A stretch of 64,000 nucleotides of DNA from Candidatus Zixiibacteriota bacterium (GTDB taxonomy: Bacteria; Zixibacteria; MSB-5A5; SM23-73-2). The notes under the pieces are model-generated. The model did not search any database. It saw nothing but the letters and a program-made list of their open reading frames with translations, and was not told the origin of the DNA. The translations under genes were made by a program, and so were the position numbers. Location: the NCBI GenBank assembly GCA_030615745.1, contig JAUWYR010000001.1, forward strand, positions 35,010-99,009. Direction: 5' to 3'. How positions within the stretch are numbered: position 1 is the stretch's first letter; every line of letters starts with the position of its first letter. Below are positions 1 through 6,580 of this stretch, in pieces.

Positions 1-292
1 AAAAGTTTTTTTATTTTTCAAATGTTACAGGTAAAGCTAAGACTTTTCCCTCCAGAAAAAATAGTATTGTAATCTGTTTTTCAAAGACTAATTTAAAAGG
101 CTTGACTTTTCCTTATGAATATTTATATCATTATTTTGAGATATTGAAAATTCTTGGATGTAAATAGAAACGACTGATTGGATATAAAAAAGATCTTATT
201 AAAAAATTTTATTAAGGATTTTGATCTAAAGAGCACTTGAAAAAAGGCTTTTTGTCAATGTAAATTTTAAATTATAAAAAGAGGTAAACAGC

Positions 293-499
293 ATGAACCA
301 GATTATAGAAGGAATGCTTACAATTGTAAGTGGATTAAAAAAGAAAGAACGACGCGAATTCCTTACTCGACTCATCACCTCAGGAGTTCTGAGCGAGGAT
401 GAACAGGACATATTAGTGATTGAATCGAGGAGAGGTGAACCAACTCGACCATTAGATAAATTCGTGAAAGAGATGAGAAAGAAAGGTTGCCTCAGGTGA
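293..499 (+). CDS. Putative antitoxin of a RelE-type pair
   Basis: This 68-residue acidic/basic helical protein lies directly upstream of a RelE/ParE-fold toxin. Its TGA stop overlaps the GTG start of the toxin (GTGA), the usual translational coupling of toxin-antitoxin pairs. A Shine-Dalgarno-like AGAGG lies 8-12 bases before the ATG. I do not recognise a named antitoxin family: no clear ribbon-helix-helix, Phd or HTH signature is visible, and the sequence is mostly predicted helix (LKKKERREFLTRL, then EDEQDILVIESRR). The antitoxin role is inferred from gene order and size only. A weak promoter-like TTGTCA/TATAAA pair at 252-278 could drive both genes. Confidence 0.6.
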   Translation: MNQIIEGMLTIVSGLKKKERREFLTRLITSGVLSEDEQDILVIESRRGEPTRPLDKFVKEMRKKGCLR

Positions 500-750
500 G
501 CTGGGAAGTTGAGCTTAATACTCATGCAGAACGGGAGCTCGAGAAACTTCCCGATATGATAATTCAACCGATAGTAGATCAACTAATTCGTTTAAAGAAA
601 AATCCTTTTCCCAAAGGTGCCAGAAAACTTAAGGGACATACCGGGTACAGGCTAAGGATTGGTGAATACAGAGTCCTCTATGAGGTTGATCAAAAAGCGA
701 AAAAAGTTATTATTTATTCCATCGGGCATCGAAGGCAAGTCTATCGATAA
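496..750 (+). CDS. RelE/ParE-family mRNA interferase toxin
   Basis: This 84-residue protein of the RelE/ParE toxin fold probably cleaves mRNA at the ribosome and is neutralised by the preceding gene product. Family features are visible: an N-terminal helix ending in EREL-EKLP, the central KLKGHTGYRLRIGEYRVLYEV strand region (read in two parts, GHTGYRLRIG and EYRVLYEV), and the C-terminal basic GHRRQVYR typical of RelE enzymes. The GTG at 496 is preferred over an in-frame TTG at 487 because it overlaps the antitoxin stop by four bases. Full length for the family. The mRNA-cleaving activity is inferred from the family and not from mapped catalytic residues. Confidence 0.85.
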   Translation: MSWEVELNTHAERELEKLPDMIIQPIVDQLIRLKKNPFPKGARKLKGHTGYRLRIGEYRVLYEVDQKAKKVIIYSIGHRRQVYR

Positions 751-939
751 TATCTGCTTTTTTTGAATTAAAAAATTTACAGCAAGCAGAGGATAAATAG
801 CTTTAAGCGTTTTTGTAATTTTAAAGTTTTTTTTAAAAAGCCAAATTTATAAGAGGAAACTTAGAAGTAGAAAGCTTCGGCTCTACCTTTAAGACCTTCA
901 AAAAAGATTTCGTCTGGCAAACCTCAAAAGGTTTGGATG

Positions 940-1013
940 CCCCATGTTGAGGGCAACATGGGGTTACCGATAAGAATGGAAGATAGTTGCGCAACCTGCC
1001 TGCCCGGCCAGGG
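940..1013. repeat. Hairpin and dispersed GC-rich repeat core
   Basis: A perfect inverted repeat CCCCATGTTG (940-949) and CAACATGGGG (954-963) with a 4-base loop is followed at 998-1013 by the core GCCTGCCCGGCCAGGG, which recurs three more times in the window. There is no T tract, so this is not a standard intrinsic terminator, although it lies at the 3' end of the leftward metal operon. No gene is visible in 751-1041. Confidence 0.7.
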
Positions 1014-1041
1014 ATAACATCTACCCCGAACAGAAAAAAAA

Positions 1042-1347
1042 CTAAAGCCTCTGTTTATATTTTTCTGTCACAACAGGATTTTTTTTAATATCGATTATAG
1101 AGCAGAACTTTTCGAATAATTTTCCGATTTCTGGATTCTGGTCAACTTTTTTCCTTATCTTTTCAAAGTGCTTTTTATCTTTAAATTTATTGATCTCCAT
1201 CCAGATATTTTCTCTTCCTTGTTTTTTGTAAACCTCATAGGCAATGCATCCAGTTTTTACATAAATAGCTTTAACTGTTCTTTGTAATTTAATATAATCC
1301 TTTATCTTACTCTTGGGAACTTTATAAGTATATGTAACGATAAACAT
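1042..1347 (-). CDS. ABM/Dabb-fold small protein
   Basis: This 101-residue protein resembles antibiotic-biosynthesis-monooxygenase (ABM) or dimeric alpha-beta barrel proteins. It opens with a strand (MFIVTYTYKVP), has the helix typical of the fold, then TGCIAYEVYKK, a strand with NIWMEINKFKDKKHFEKI, and a closing helix. The ATG at 1347 is chosen because AAAAGGAG lies just upstream. The open frame extends further 5' but overlaps the preceding YHS gene in another frame. It is the last gene of the leftward metal-resistance operon. Whether it is an oxygenase, a stress protein or a binding protein cannot be read from the sequence. Confidence 0.6.
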   Translation of the reverse strand: MFIVTYTYKVPKSKIKDYIKLQRTVKAIYVKTGCIAYEVYKKQGRENIWMEINKFKDKKHFEKIRKKVDQNPEIGKLFEKFCSIIDIKKNPVVTEKYKQRL

Positions 1348-1378
1348 ATTTTCTCCTTTTTGTCCCCGAAGCTTGAGC

Positions 1379-1540
1379 TTATTTTTTTCTTTTCTTATCA
1401 AAAATATACTTCTTAGGTTCTTTTTCAAACTCCGACTGACATAAAGGACAACAGAGATAGTAGATCTCACCTTGATAAAAAATCTTAGCATAGGCTTTAT
1501 TGGGATTCATTCTCCTTTTACAAACTGGATCATAGTGCAT
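1379..1540 (-). CDS. YHS-domain metal-binding mini-protein (copy 1)
   Basis: This 53-residue protein consists almost wholly of a YHS/TRASH-type domain: it begins MHYDPVCKRRM, has a central YYLCCPLCQSEFEKEP and ends with KKYIFDKKRKK. The DPVC start, the CCPLC centre and the EFEKEPKKY tail are hallmarks of YHS domains, which bind copper or other soft metals and occur in P-type ATPases and metal chaperones. AAAGGAGAAAG precedes the ATG. It lies 45 bases downstream of a paralogous gene (1586-1750) in the same operon as CusA/CusB. Its start is separated from the next gene's ATG by about 190 bases. Confidence 0.8.
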   Translation of the reverse strand: MHYDPVCKRRMNPNKAYAKIFYQGEIYYLCCPLCQSEFEKEPKKYIFDKKRKK

Positions 1541-1585
1541 AACTTTCTCCTTTAAGTTTTATTATGTAAGCTTACATCAAATATC

Positions 1586-1750
1586 TTAATCTTTTTGTTC
1601 TTTTGGTTTTTTCATATATTTCTCTGGCTCTTTCTCGAATTCAGATTTACACAACGGACAGCAGGCTAAATAATCCTTTCCTTTATATTTCAGAGAAAGG
1701 TAAGCTTTCTCTTTATCAATCTGGGCATTGCAAACTATGCATCTATCCAT
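1586..1750 (-). CDS. YHS-domain metal-binding mini-protein (copy 2)
   Basis: This 54-residue protein has the same architecture as the neighbouring 53-residue YHS protein: MDRCIVCNAQIDKEKAY, then LACCPLCKSEFEKEPEKY and a Lys-rich tail. The two products share the CCPLC-x-SEFEKEP block, so the pair arose by tandem duplication. GGAGGTG lies about 9 bases before the ATG. Predicted small cytoplasmic soft-metal binder or chaperone, given the CusA/CusB neighbours. The binding role is inferred from the domain; no metal specificity can be read from the sequence. Confidence 0.8.
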   Translation of the reverse strand: MDRCIVCNAQIDKEKAYLSLKYKGKDYLACCPLCKSEFEKEPEKYMKKPKEQKD

Positions 1751-1776
1751 AAAAATACACCTCCTTTCATTAAATA

Positions 1777-2115
1777 TCAGAGTGCGGCTTCGCCTTTTTC
1801 TCCAGTGCGGATTCGAATAGCTGTCTCCACCGGGGAGATAAAAATCATGCCATCTCCCTTAGAGCCGGTATAGGAACTACCGCTGATCACCTGCACCAGA
1901 CGGTCAACATCTTTGTCCGCACAGACCACCTCTAACTTAGTTATATCCCAGTATCTTTTGGTGATACTCTCATCGGTGGTAAAATAGTTGGGATCGAATC
2001 CATAGCCCACAGGGTGCACGGTGACCACAGTGATTCCCGGCGCTTTTGCCTCCTCCAATGCCTTTACCGTTCTTTCTAAGACCTCTGTTCGGATATAGGC
2101 TTTTATCTCTTTCAT
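1777..2115 (-). CDS. P-II-like signalling protein of the metal-efflux type
   Basis: This 112-residue protein has the P-II (GlnB/GlnK-like) ferredoxin fold. It starts MKEIKAYIRTEVLERTVKAL (typical beta-1/alpha-1), and has VCADKDVDRLVQVI in the second half and TGSKGDGMIFISPVETAIRI, the C-terminal P-II signature block. The T-loop (residues about 37-60, GYGFDPNYFTTDESITKRYW) differs from GlnB and does not show the usual uridylylation context. This fits the divergent P-II group known to sit beside heavy-metal RND pumps rather than beside amtB. GGAGG lies before the ATG. No amtB or glnA is nearby, so a role in sensing for the efflux operon, not nitrogen control, is inferred. Confidence 0.8.
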   Translation of the reverse strand: MKEIKAYIRTEVLERTVKALEEAKAPGITVVTVHPVGYGFDPNYFTTDESITKRYWDITKLEVVCADKDVDRLVQVISGSSYTGSKGDGMIFISPVETAIRIRTGEKGEAAL

Positions 2116-2241
2116 TTGTTCCTCCTGTTAAAGCGTAATGTAAATTTTCATCTTAACCATGATTTTGATTTCTGGTTTTTTCTTCTTTGAATCTTAAGCT
2201 ACCAGAGGCTCAAATTTTTAGGTCGAAAGAGTAGGAAATGT

Positions 2242-2640
2242 TCAGAAATATTTTTTTTCAATCAATAGTTTTATCTGCTCCAAGCTCTTTCCCTGCACAA
2301 ACCAGTTGAAGGCATCACGGCCCTCGTCATTACATTCTCTTCAGGTGGGAGGACATCTTCCCTTGTAGCAAACATCCAGATACTCTCCACAACAAGGGCA
2401 GGGAATCTCAGATACGATATCTGGAATCTCTTTTAGAAGGAAGCTATATAGTTCTGAGCCATCCGGTGGAAGTGTCAATCGGGAGAGACGTTCCCTCCGG
2501 TTATCAAGACCGTCAGCATTTTGAAAAAGATACAGAGTTAAAATTACGATCGCAAAAACTCCCAGAAGGCTCAATAGGGTAAACATTTTTCGCCTTTTCC
2601 CTTTTTTAAAGCCTTTCTTTTTTTCTTCTTTGAAATTCAT
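2242..2640 (-). CDS. Membrane-anchored Cys-rich protein, candidate selenoprotein (UGA at 2341-2343)
   Basis: Conventional translation gives 99 residues. The same frame continues through the TGA at 2341-2343 for 32 more codons (RECNDEGRDAF... to IEKKYF) before a second TGA at 2242-2244, giving 132 residues. The N-terminus is basic and followed by one membrane segment (residues about 19-40). The outer part has CPCCGEYLDVC, GRCPPT, then U-R-E-C. The continuation resembles the C-terminus of PCYCGC-type zinc/redox proteins, in which CxxC is followed by DE-x-x-DA and GKS-x-x-x-I-x-x-x-I-x-x-KY. The UGA sits exactly at the first Cys of that CxxC. A stem-loop follows (separate entry). UGA is an ordinary stop in neighbouring genes. 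AGGAG lies upstream of the ATG. The alternative is a sequencing error or a mutated Cys codon. Confidence 0.65.
2308..2325 (-). promoter_or_regulatory. Bacterial SECIS-like stem-loop after UGA
   Basis: Reading the minus strand, 15 bases after the UGA (2341-2343) there is a stem GAGGGC (2325-2320), a six-base loop CGUGAU (2319-2314) and GCCUUC (2313-2308), six pairs including one G-U. The apical loop has G at its second position followed by U. The loop begins about 22 bases after the UGA, within the 16-37 base distance known for bacterial SECIS elements such as fdhF. Its function is inferred; selA, selB, selC and selD are not in this window. Confidence 0.5.
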
Positions 2641-2710
2641 TATAAAGACAGTTCACTCCTTTCTTTGATGTCATCACAAAAGATAGATAAACAGATCCTA
2701 ATTTGCCTTG

Positions 2711-2736
2711 AGGGAGGGTCGTTTCCGGCCCTCCCT
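2711..2736. other. Stem-loop in the operon spacer
   Basis: Perfect inverted repeat AGGGAGGG / CCCTCCCT with a 10-base loop, in the 108-base spacer between the DUF3347 gene and the candidate selenoprotein gene. No U tract follows on either strand, so a role in mRNA processing or stability is more likely than termination. Confidence 0.5.
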
Positions 2737-2748
2737 TAAAGTCAAAAT

Positions 2749-3336
2749 CTATTTACCTTCCATTTCCTTCATATGCATTGCGGGCTCGGATTCGCCACCA
2801 GCTTCTTCGATGAATTTCCCGTTCTGCGTCATCCCGGTCATTTCTCCACACTTATACATCTTGGAGCCGTAGTAGGGGTTGCCTATCTGATCATTTTCCT
2901 GTAGCCAGCTTTCTTTTATCATGGAGCAGTGAAAACTGTAAGCTTTGCCTGAAAAACCGAACCATTTGACATAATCTATCGTAGCCTGTGAAAGGGAAGC
3001 AAATCCTTTACGCGCCTCTTCCAGATTACCAGCTTTCAAATTAGATGAGCTGGTTTGAATCCGCTCTAAAGCTTTAATCAGGTTTCCCAGCTGGACTGAC
3101 ATCTCCTGAGCATGGGTGCTCACCTGGTCGACTTTATCCTGGGCTAAAAGCTCCCGAATGGCAAAATAGTGTTTGAAAATTTCAGCCATCTCATCTGATG
3201 TGGTGACTTCTTCTTTTGCCGAAGCTTCCAAAGGCTTTTCCTCAGATTTCTGATCTGCCAAAACGGGACTTGAAAAAATTCCCAAAATGAATAAACCCAA
3301 GGTTAAAATGACGGTTAATTTAATCTGTTTTTTCAT
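2749..3336 (-). CDS. DUF3347-type secreted copper-associated protein
   Basis: This 195-residue protein has a signal peptide (MKKQIKLTVILTLGLFILGI, cleaved near VLADQ). It continues with a helical DUF3347-like domain: residues 45-120 are amphipathic helices (YFAIRELLAQDKVDQVSTHAQEMSVQL), followed by YSFHCSMIKESWLQ and NPYYGSKMYKCGEMTG. The H-C-x-M and GSKMYKCG elements are characteristic of DUF3347 domains, which occur alone or fused to CusB adaptors and are thought to bind Cu or Ag in the periplasm. It is the gene after cusA in the operon. The tail is Met/Glu-rich (MHMKEMEGK), a plausible extra Cu(I) site. Metal binding is inferred. Confidence 0.8.
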   Translation of the reverse strand: MKKQIKLTVILTLGLFILGIFSSPVLADQKSEEKPLEASAKEEVTTSDEMAEIFKHYFAIRELLAQDKVDQVSTHAQEMSVQLGNLIKALERIQTSSSNLKAGNLEEARKGFASLSQATIDYVKWFGFSGKAYSFHCSMIKESWLQENDQIGNPYYGSKMYKCGEMTGMTQNGKFIEEAGGESEPAMHMKEMEGK

Positions 3337-3440
3337 CTTTTTTCCTCCAGGGATAAAAGATTAACGGTTTACATGCATTTAAGCGAGACAAAACTTCAGA
3401 TATCTGCTTTGTTGATTTTCACATAGCACACCTCCTTGAT

Positions 3441-6400
3441 TTAATCAGATTTAGTATCTTCTTTTTCTGTCTCCTCTTTTAAACTCCAGCCCTTGACAAT
3501 TGCATATATGGCTGGGATTATTATCAAAGTCAGGACAGTGGAGCTAATTAGTCCCCCTACCATGGGAGAGGCCATTCGCTTCATCACCTGTGAGCCGGTG
3601 CCATGTCCGATCATTAAAGGAAGAAGACCGATCATGGTGGTAACCACAGTCATAAGCTTTGGTCTAACCCTTTCCACCGCTCCCTCGATTATGGCTGAAT
3701 GTAAATTAGATAGGGTATTAAGTTTTCCTTGTCGCTTAAAACGATGATAAGCTTCTTCCAAATATACCAACATCACCACACCCGTCTCGGCTGCCAGTCC
3801 ACCCAGAGCGATAAAACCCACATACACAGCTACACTGGTATTGAACCCCAAAAAATACAACAACCACACTCCACCCACCAGAGAAAAAGGTAAGGAAAGC
3901 ATAACTGTCAGGCTGTTGGTCATATTTTTGAAATGGAAGAACAAAAGTAAAAAGATGATGATGATAGTAATAGGAATAACAATTCTGAAACGCTTAGCAG
4001 CTGCCTGCATATATTCGTATTGTCCACTCCAGATGATATTATAGCCGGCTGGGATGTCTATCTCTTGGGCTACCACCTGCTGAGCTCTTTTGACATAAGT
4101 TCCCACATCGATTCCCTTAATATCAACATAAACCCAGGCAGTTCGCCGGGCGTTTTCTGATTTGATAGCAGGTGGTCCCTTTTTTATCTCGATATCAGCT
4201 ACCTGAGTGATGGGGATTTGTGCTCCGGTTAGCGTGGGTATTAAGATCCTTTTTAAGCTGTTGAGGTCGTCGCGCAGTTCTCGAGGGTAGCGAACGTTAA
4301 CCGGGTAGCGTTCCAACCCCTCAATGGTATAGGTCACATTCATACCCCCAACCGCAGACATGATCACATCCTGAACATCCCCTACCGTCAGTCCATACCT
4401 CGCTGCCTCCTCCCTTTTGATCTTATAATCCAAATAATTGCCGCCCACTACTCTTTCAGAGTAAACAGAAAGTGTCCCTGGGACTTTTCTCACTACGGCT
4501 TCTATTCGTTCCCCTATGGCGGATAGGGTGTCAAGGTTTGCGCCCATTATCTTGATTCCCACAGGGGTCTTGATCCCAGTGGAAAGCATGTCAATCCTGG
4601 TTTTAATAGGCATAGTCCAGGCATTGGTTAGTCCCGGAAACTGTATAGCCTTATCCAGCTCATCCACCAATTTTTCTGGAGTCATCCCGGGACGCCACTC
4701 TTCCTCTGGCTTTAACATTATGGTAGTTTCAATCATGGTCAAAGGAGCTGGGTCGGTTGCAGTCTCTGCTCTTCCGATCTTGCCGAAAACAGTTTTTACC
4801 TCAGGAAATGAAGCAATGATTTTATCCGTCTGTTGGAGGAGTTCCTTTGCTTTGGTGATTGATATTCCGGGAAAAGTCGTAGGCATATAAAGTAAATCGC
4901 CCTCATAAAGTGGAGGCATGAATTCAGAGCCCAACTTGGAAGCGGGATAGAAGGTTATGCCTAAAATGATTATAGCCGCTAAAATGGTTAGCCACTTGAA
5001 ACGTAGCACCAATTTGATGAAGGGCATATAAAGGGCTATGAAAAAACGGGAGATGGGATTTTTCTTCTCCGGCAGGATTTTCCCCTTTATCACCACCACC
5101 ATCAGAGCAGGAATTACGGTGATGGCAAGCAGAGCTGCGGAAGCCATAGCAAAGGTCTTAGTATAAGCCAGCGGCTTGAACAGCCTTCCAGACTGCTCCC
5201 CTAAGGCAAAGACCGGGAAGAAGGAGACGGTTATAATTAAAAGTGCATAAAAAAGGGCTGGACCCACCTCTTTGGCCGCATCCATTATAATTTGCCAGTG
5301 CTCCTTTTTCCCCTTATCCCGTTCCAAATGTTTATGAGCATTTTCCACCATCACCACTGAAGCATCCACCATCACTCCTATGGCAATGGCAATTCCTCCC
5401 AAGGACATGATGTTGGCATTTATTTTCAGATAGTTCATGACGATGAAAGACATCAAGACCCCGGCTGGTAGGGTGAACATAGCTACTAAAGCGCTTCGGG
5501 CATGTAATAAGAAAATCATACAGATCAAGGCTACCACGAGGATCTCCTCGATCAGCTTTCCTTTCAAGTTGTTTATAGCCCGATATATGAGCCCGGAACG
5601 GTCATAAACCGGTTTGATCTTCACCCCAGGAGGCAAACCTGGTTTCAGTTCGTCTAACTTCTTTTTAACGTTTTTGATCACCTCTAAGGCGTTTTCGCCA
5701 AAGCGCATCACAATTATTCCCCCCACCACCTCCCCTAAGCCATCCTTTTCCGCAATTCCTCGACGAAGCTCAGGACCAATTTTGATCTGAGCAACGTTTC
5801 TTAATAGAATTGGGGTCCCGTCCTGGTCTATTCCCAAAGGAACATTTTTTAAATCCTCAATGGATTGAATATAGCCCAATCCTCTCACCATGAATTCGGC
5901 CTCGGCCATCTCTATCAAACGGCCGCCCACATCGCTGTTAGACCTCTTTATAGCCATCTTCACTTTGGAAAGTGGAATGTTATATGCTAAAAGCTTGTTC
6001 GGATCAACCTCCACCTGGTATTGTTTAACATATCCCCCTACCGAGGCGACCTCAGAAACACCTGGAACAGAGGTTAGCTCGTATTTTAAATACCAGTCCT
6101 GAATGCTGCGCAGATCAGAAAGATCCAGATTCCCGCTTTCATCCTCCACCGTGTATTCATACACCCACCCCACCCCGGTAGCATCGGGTCCTAGCTGAGG
6201 AGTTACCCCTGGGGGCAGACGCCCAGAGATAAAGCTTAAATACTCCAAGACCCGAGAGCGAGCCCAATAAAGATCGGTGCCATCCTCAAAGATGATATAG
6301 ACAAATGAGAAACCAAAGAAGGAGTATCCTCTGACTACCTTGGCATAGGGAACAGAAAGCATAGCGGTGGTCAGAGGATAGGTAACTTGATCCTCCACCA

Positions 6401-6578
6401 CCTGAGGAGCTTGACCCGGGTATTCGGTATAAATTATCACCTGCACATCCGAAAGGTCAGGGATGGCGTCTAAAGCGATGTTTTGGATTGCATACGCTCC
6501 TCCCAGAAAAACGAATATCGCTACAAGGAAGATGATATACTTATTCCTGATCGAATATTCTATGACCTTTTCAACCAT
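3441..6578 (-). CDS. cusA: CusA/CzcA-family heavy-metal RND efflux pump
   Basis: This 1045-residue inner-membrane RND transporter has the usual size for the family and the duplicated layout of one TM helix, a large periplasmic loop and six TM helices. The N-terminus VIEYSIRNKYIIFLVAIFVF is typical. The TM4 region at about 393-412 reads GGIAIAIGVMVDASVVMVEN with a single Asp, matching CusA-type monovalent Cu/Ag pumps better than divalent CzcA pumps, whose segment carries extra acidic residues. Predicted to export Cu(I)/Ag(I) by proton antiport through CusB and the TolC-like channel. The ATG lies 3 bases after the cusB stop and AAGGAG lies within the end of cusB, so translation is coupled. Metal specificity is inferred. 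Confidence 0.95.
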   Translation of the reverse strand: MVEKVIEYSIRNKYIIFLVAIFVFLGGAYAIQNIALDAIPDLSDVQVIIYTEYPGQAPQVVEDQVTYPLTTAMLSVPYAKVVRGYSFFGFSFVYIIFEDGTDLYWARSRVLEYLSFISGRLPPGVTPQLGPDATGVGWVYEYTVEDESGNLDLSDLRSIQDWYLKYELTSVPGVSEVASVGGYVKQYQVEVDPNKLLAYNIPLSKVKMAIKRSNSDVGGRLIEMAEAEFMVRGLGYIQSIEDLKNVPLGIDQDGTPILLRNVAQIKIGPELRRGIAEKDGLGEVVGGIIVMRFGENALEVIKNVKKKLDELKPGLPPGVKIKPVYDRSGLIYRAINNLKGKLIEEILVVALICMIFLLHARSALVAMFTLPAGVLMSFIVMNYLKINANIMSLGGIAIAIGVMVDASVVMVENAHKHLERDKGKKEHWQIIMDAAKEVGPALFYALLIITVSFFPVFALGEQSGRLFKPLAYTKTFAMASAALLAITVIPALMVVVIKGKILPEKKNPISRFFIALYMPFIKLVLRFKWLTILAAIIILGITFYPASKLGSEFMPPLYEGDLLYMPTTFPGISITKAKELLQQTDKIIASFPEVKTVFGKIGRAETATDPAPLTMIETTIMLKPEEEWRPGMTPEKLVDELDKAIQFPGLTNAWTMPIKTRIDMLSTGIKTPVGIKIMGANLDTLSAIGERIEAVVRKVPGTLSVYSERVVGGNYLDYKIKREEAARYGLTVGDVQDVIMSAVGGMNVTYTIEGLERYPVNVRYPRELRDDLNSLKRILIPTLTGAQIPITQVADIEIKKGPPAIKSENARRTAWVYVDIKGIDVGTYVKRAQQVVAQEIDIPAGYNIIWSGQYEYMQAAAKRFRIVIPITIIIIFLLLFFHFKNMTNSLTVMLSLPFSLVGGVWLLYFLGFNTSVAVYVGFIALGGLAAETGVVMLVYLEEAYHRFKRQGKLNTLSNLHSAIIEGAVERVRPKLMTVVTTMIGLLPLMIGHGTGSQVMKRMASPMVGGLISSTVLTLIIIPAIYAIVKGWSLKEETEKEDTKSD

Positions 6579-6580
6579 AG

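Noticed and set aside
1348-1491. 48-residue N-terminal extension of the ABM-fold gene
   Set aside because: It overlaps the YHS gene on the same strand in another frame, and the ATG at 1347 has a good ribosome site.
2341-2343. Reassigned UGA (genetic code 25 type) as the cause of the read-through
   Set aside because: Several other genes in the window end in TGA with no sensible extension (uvrB, nuoD, nuoH, nuoK, ferredoxin), so UGA is a normal stop here.
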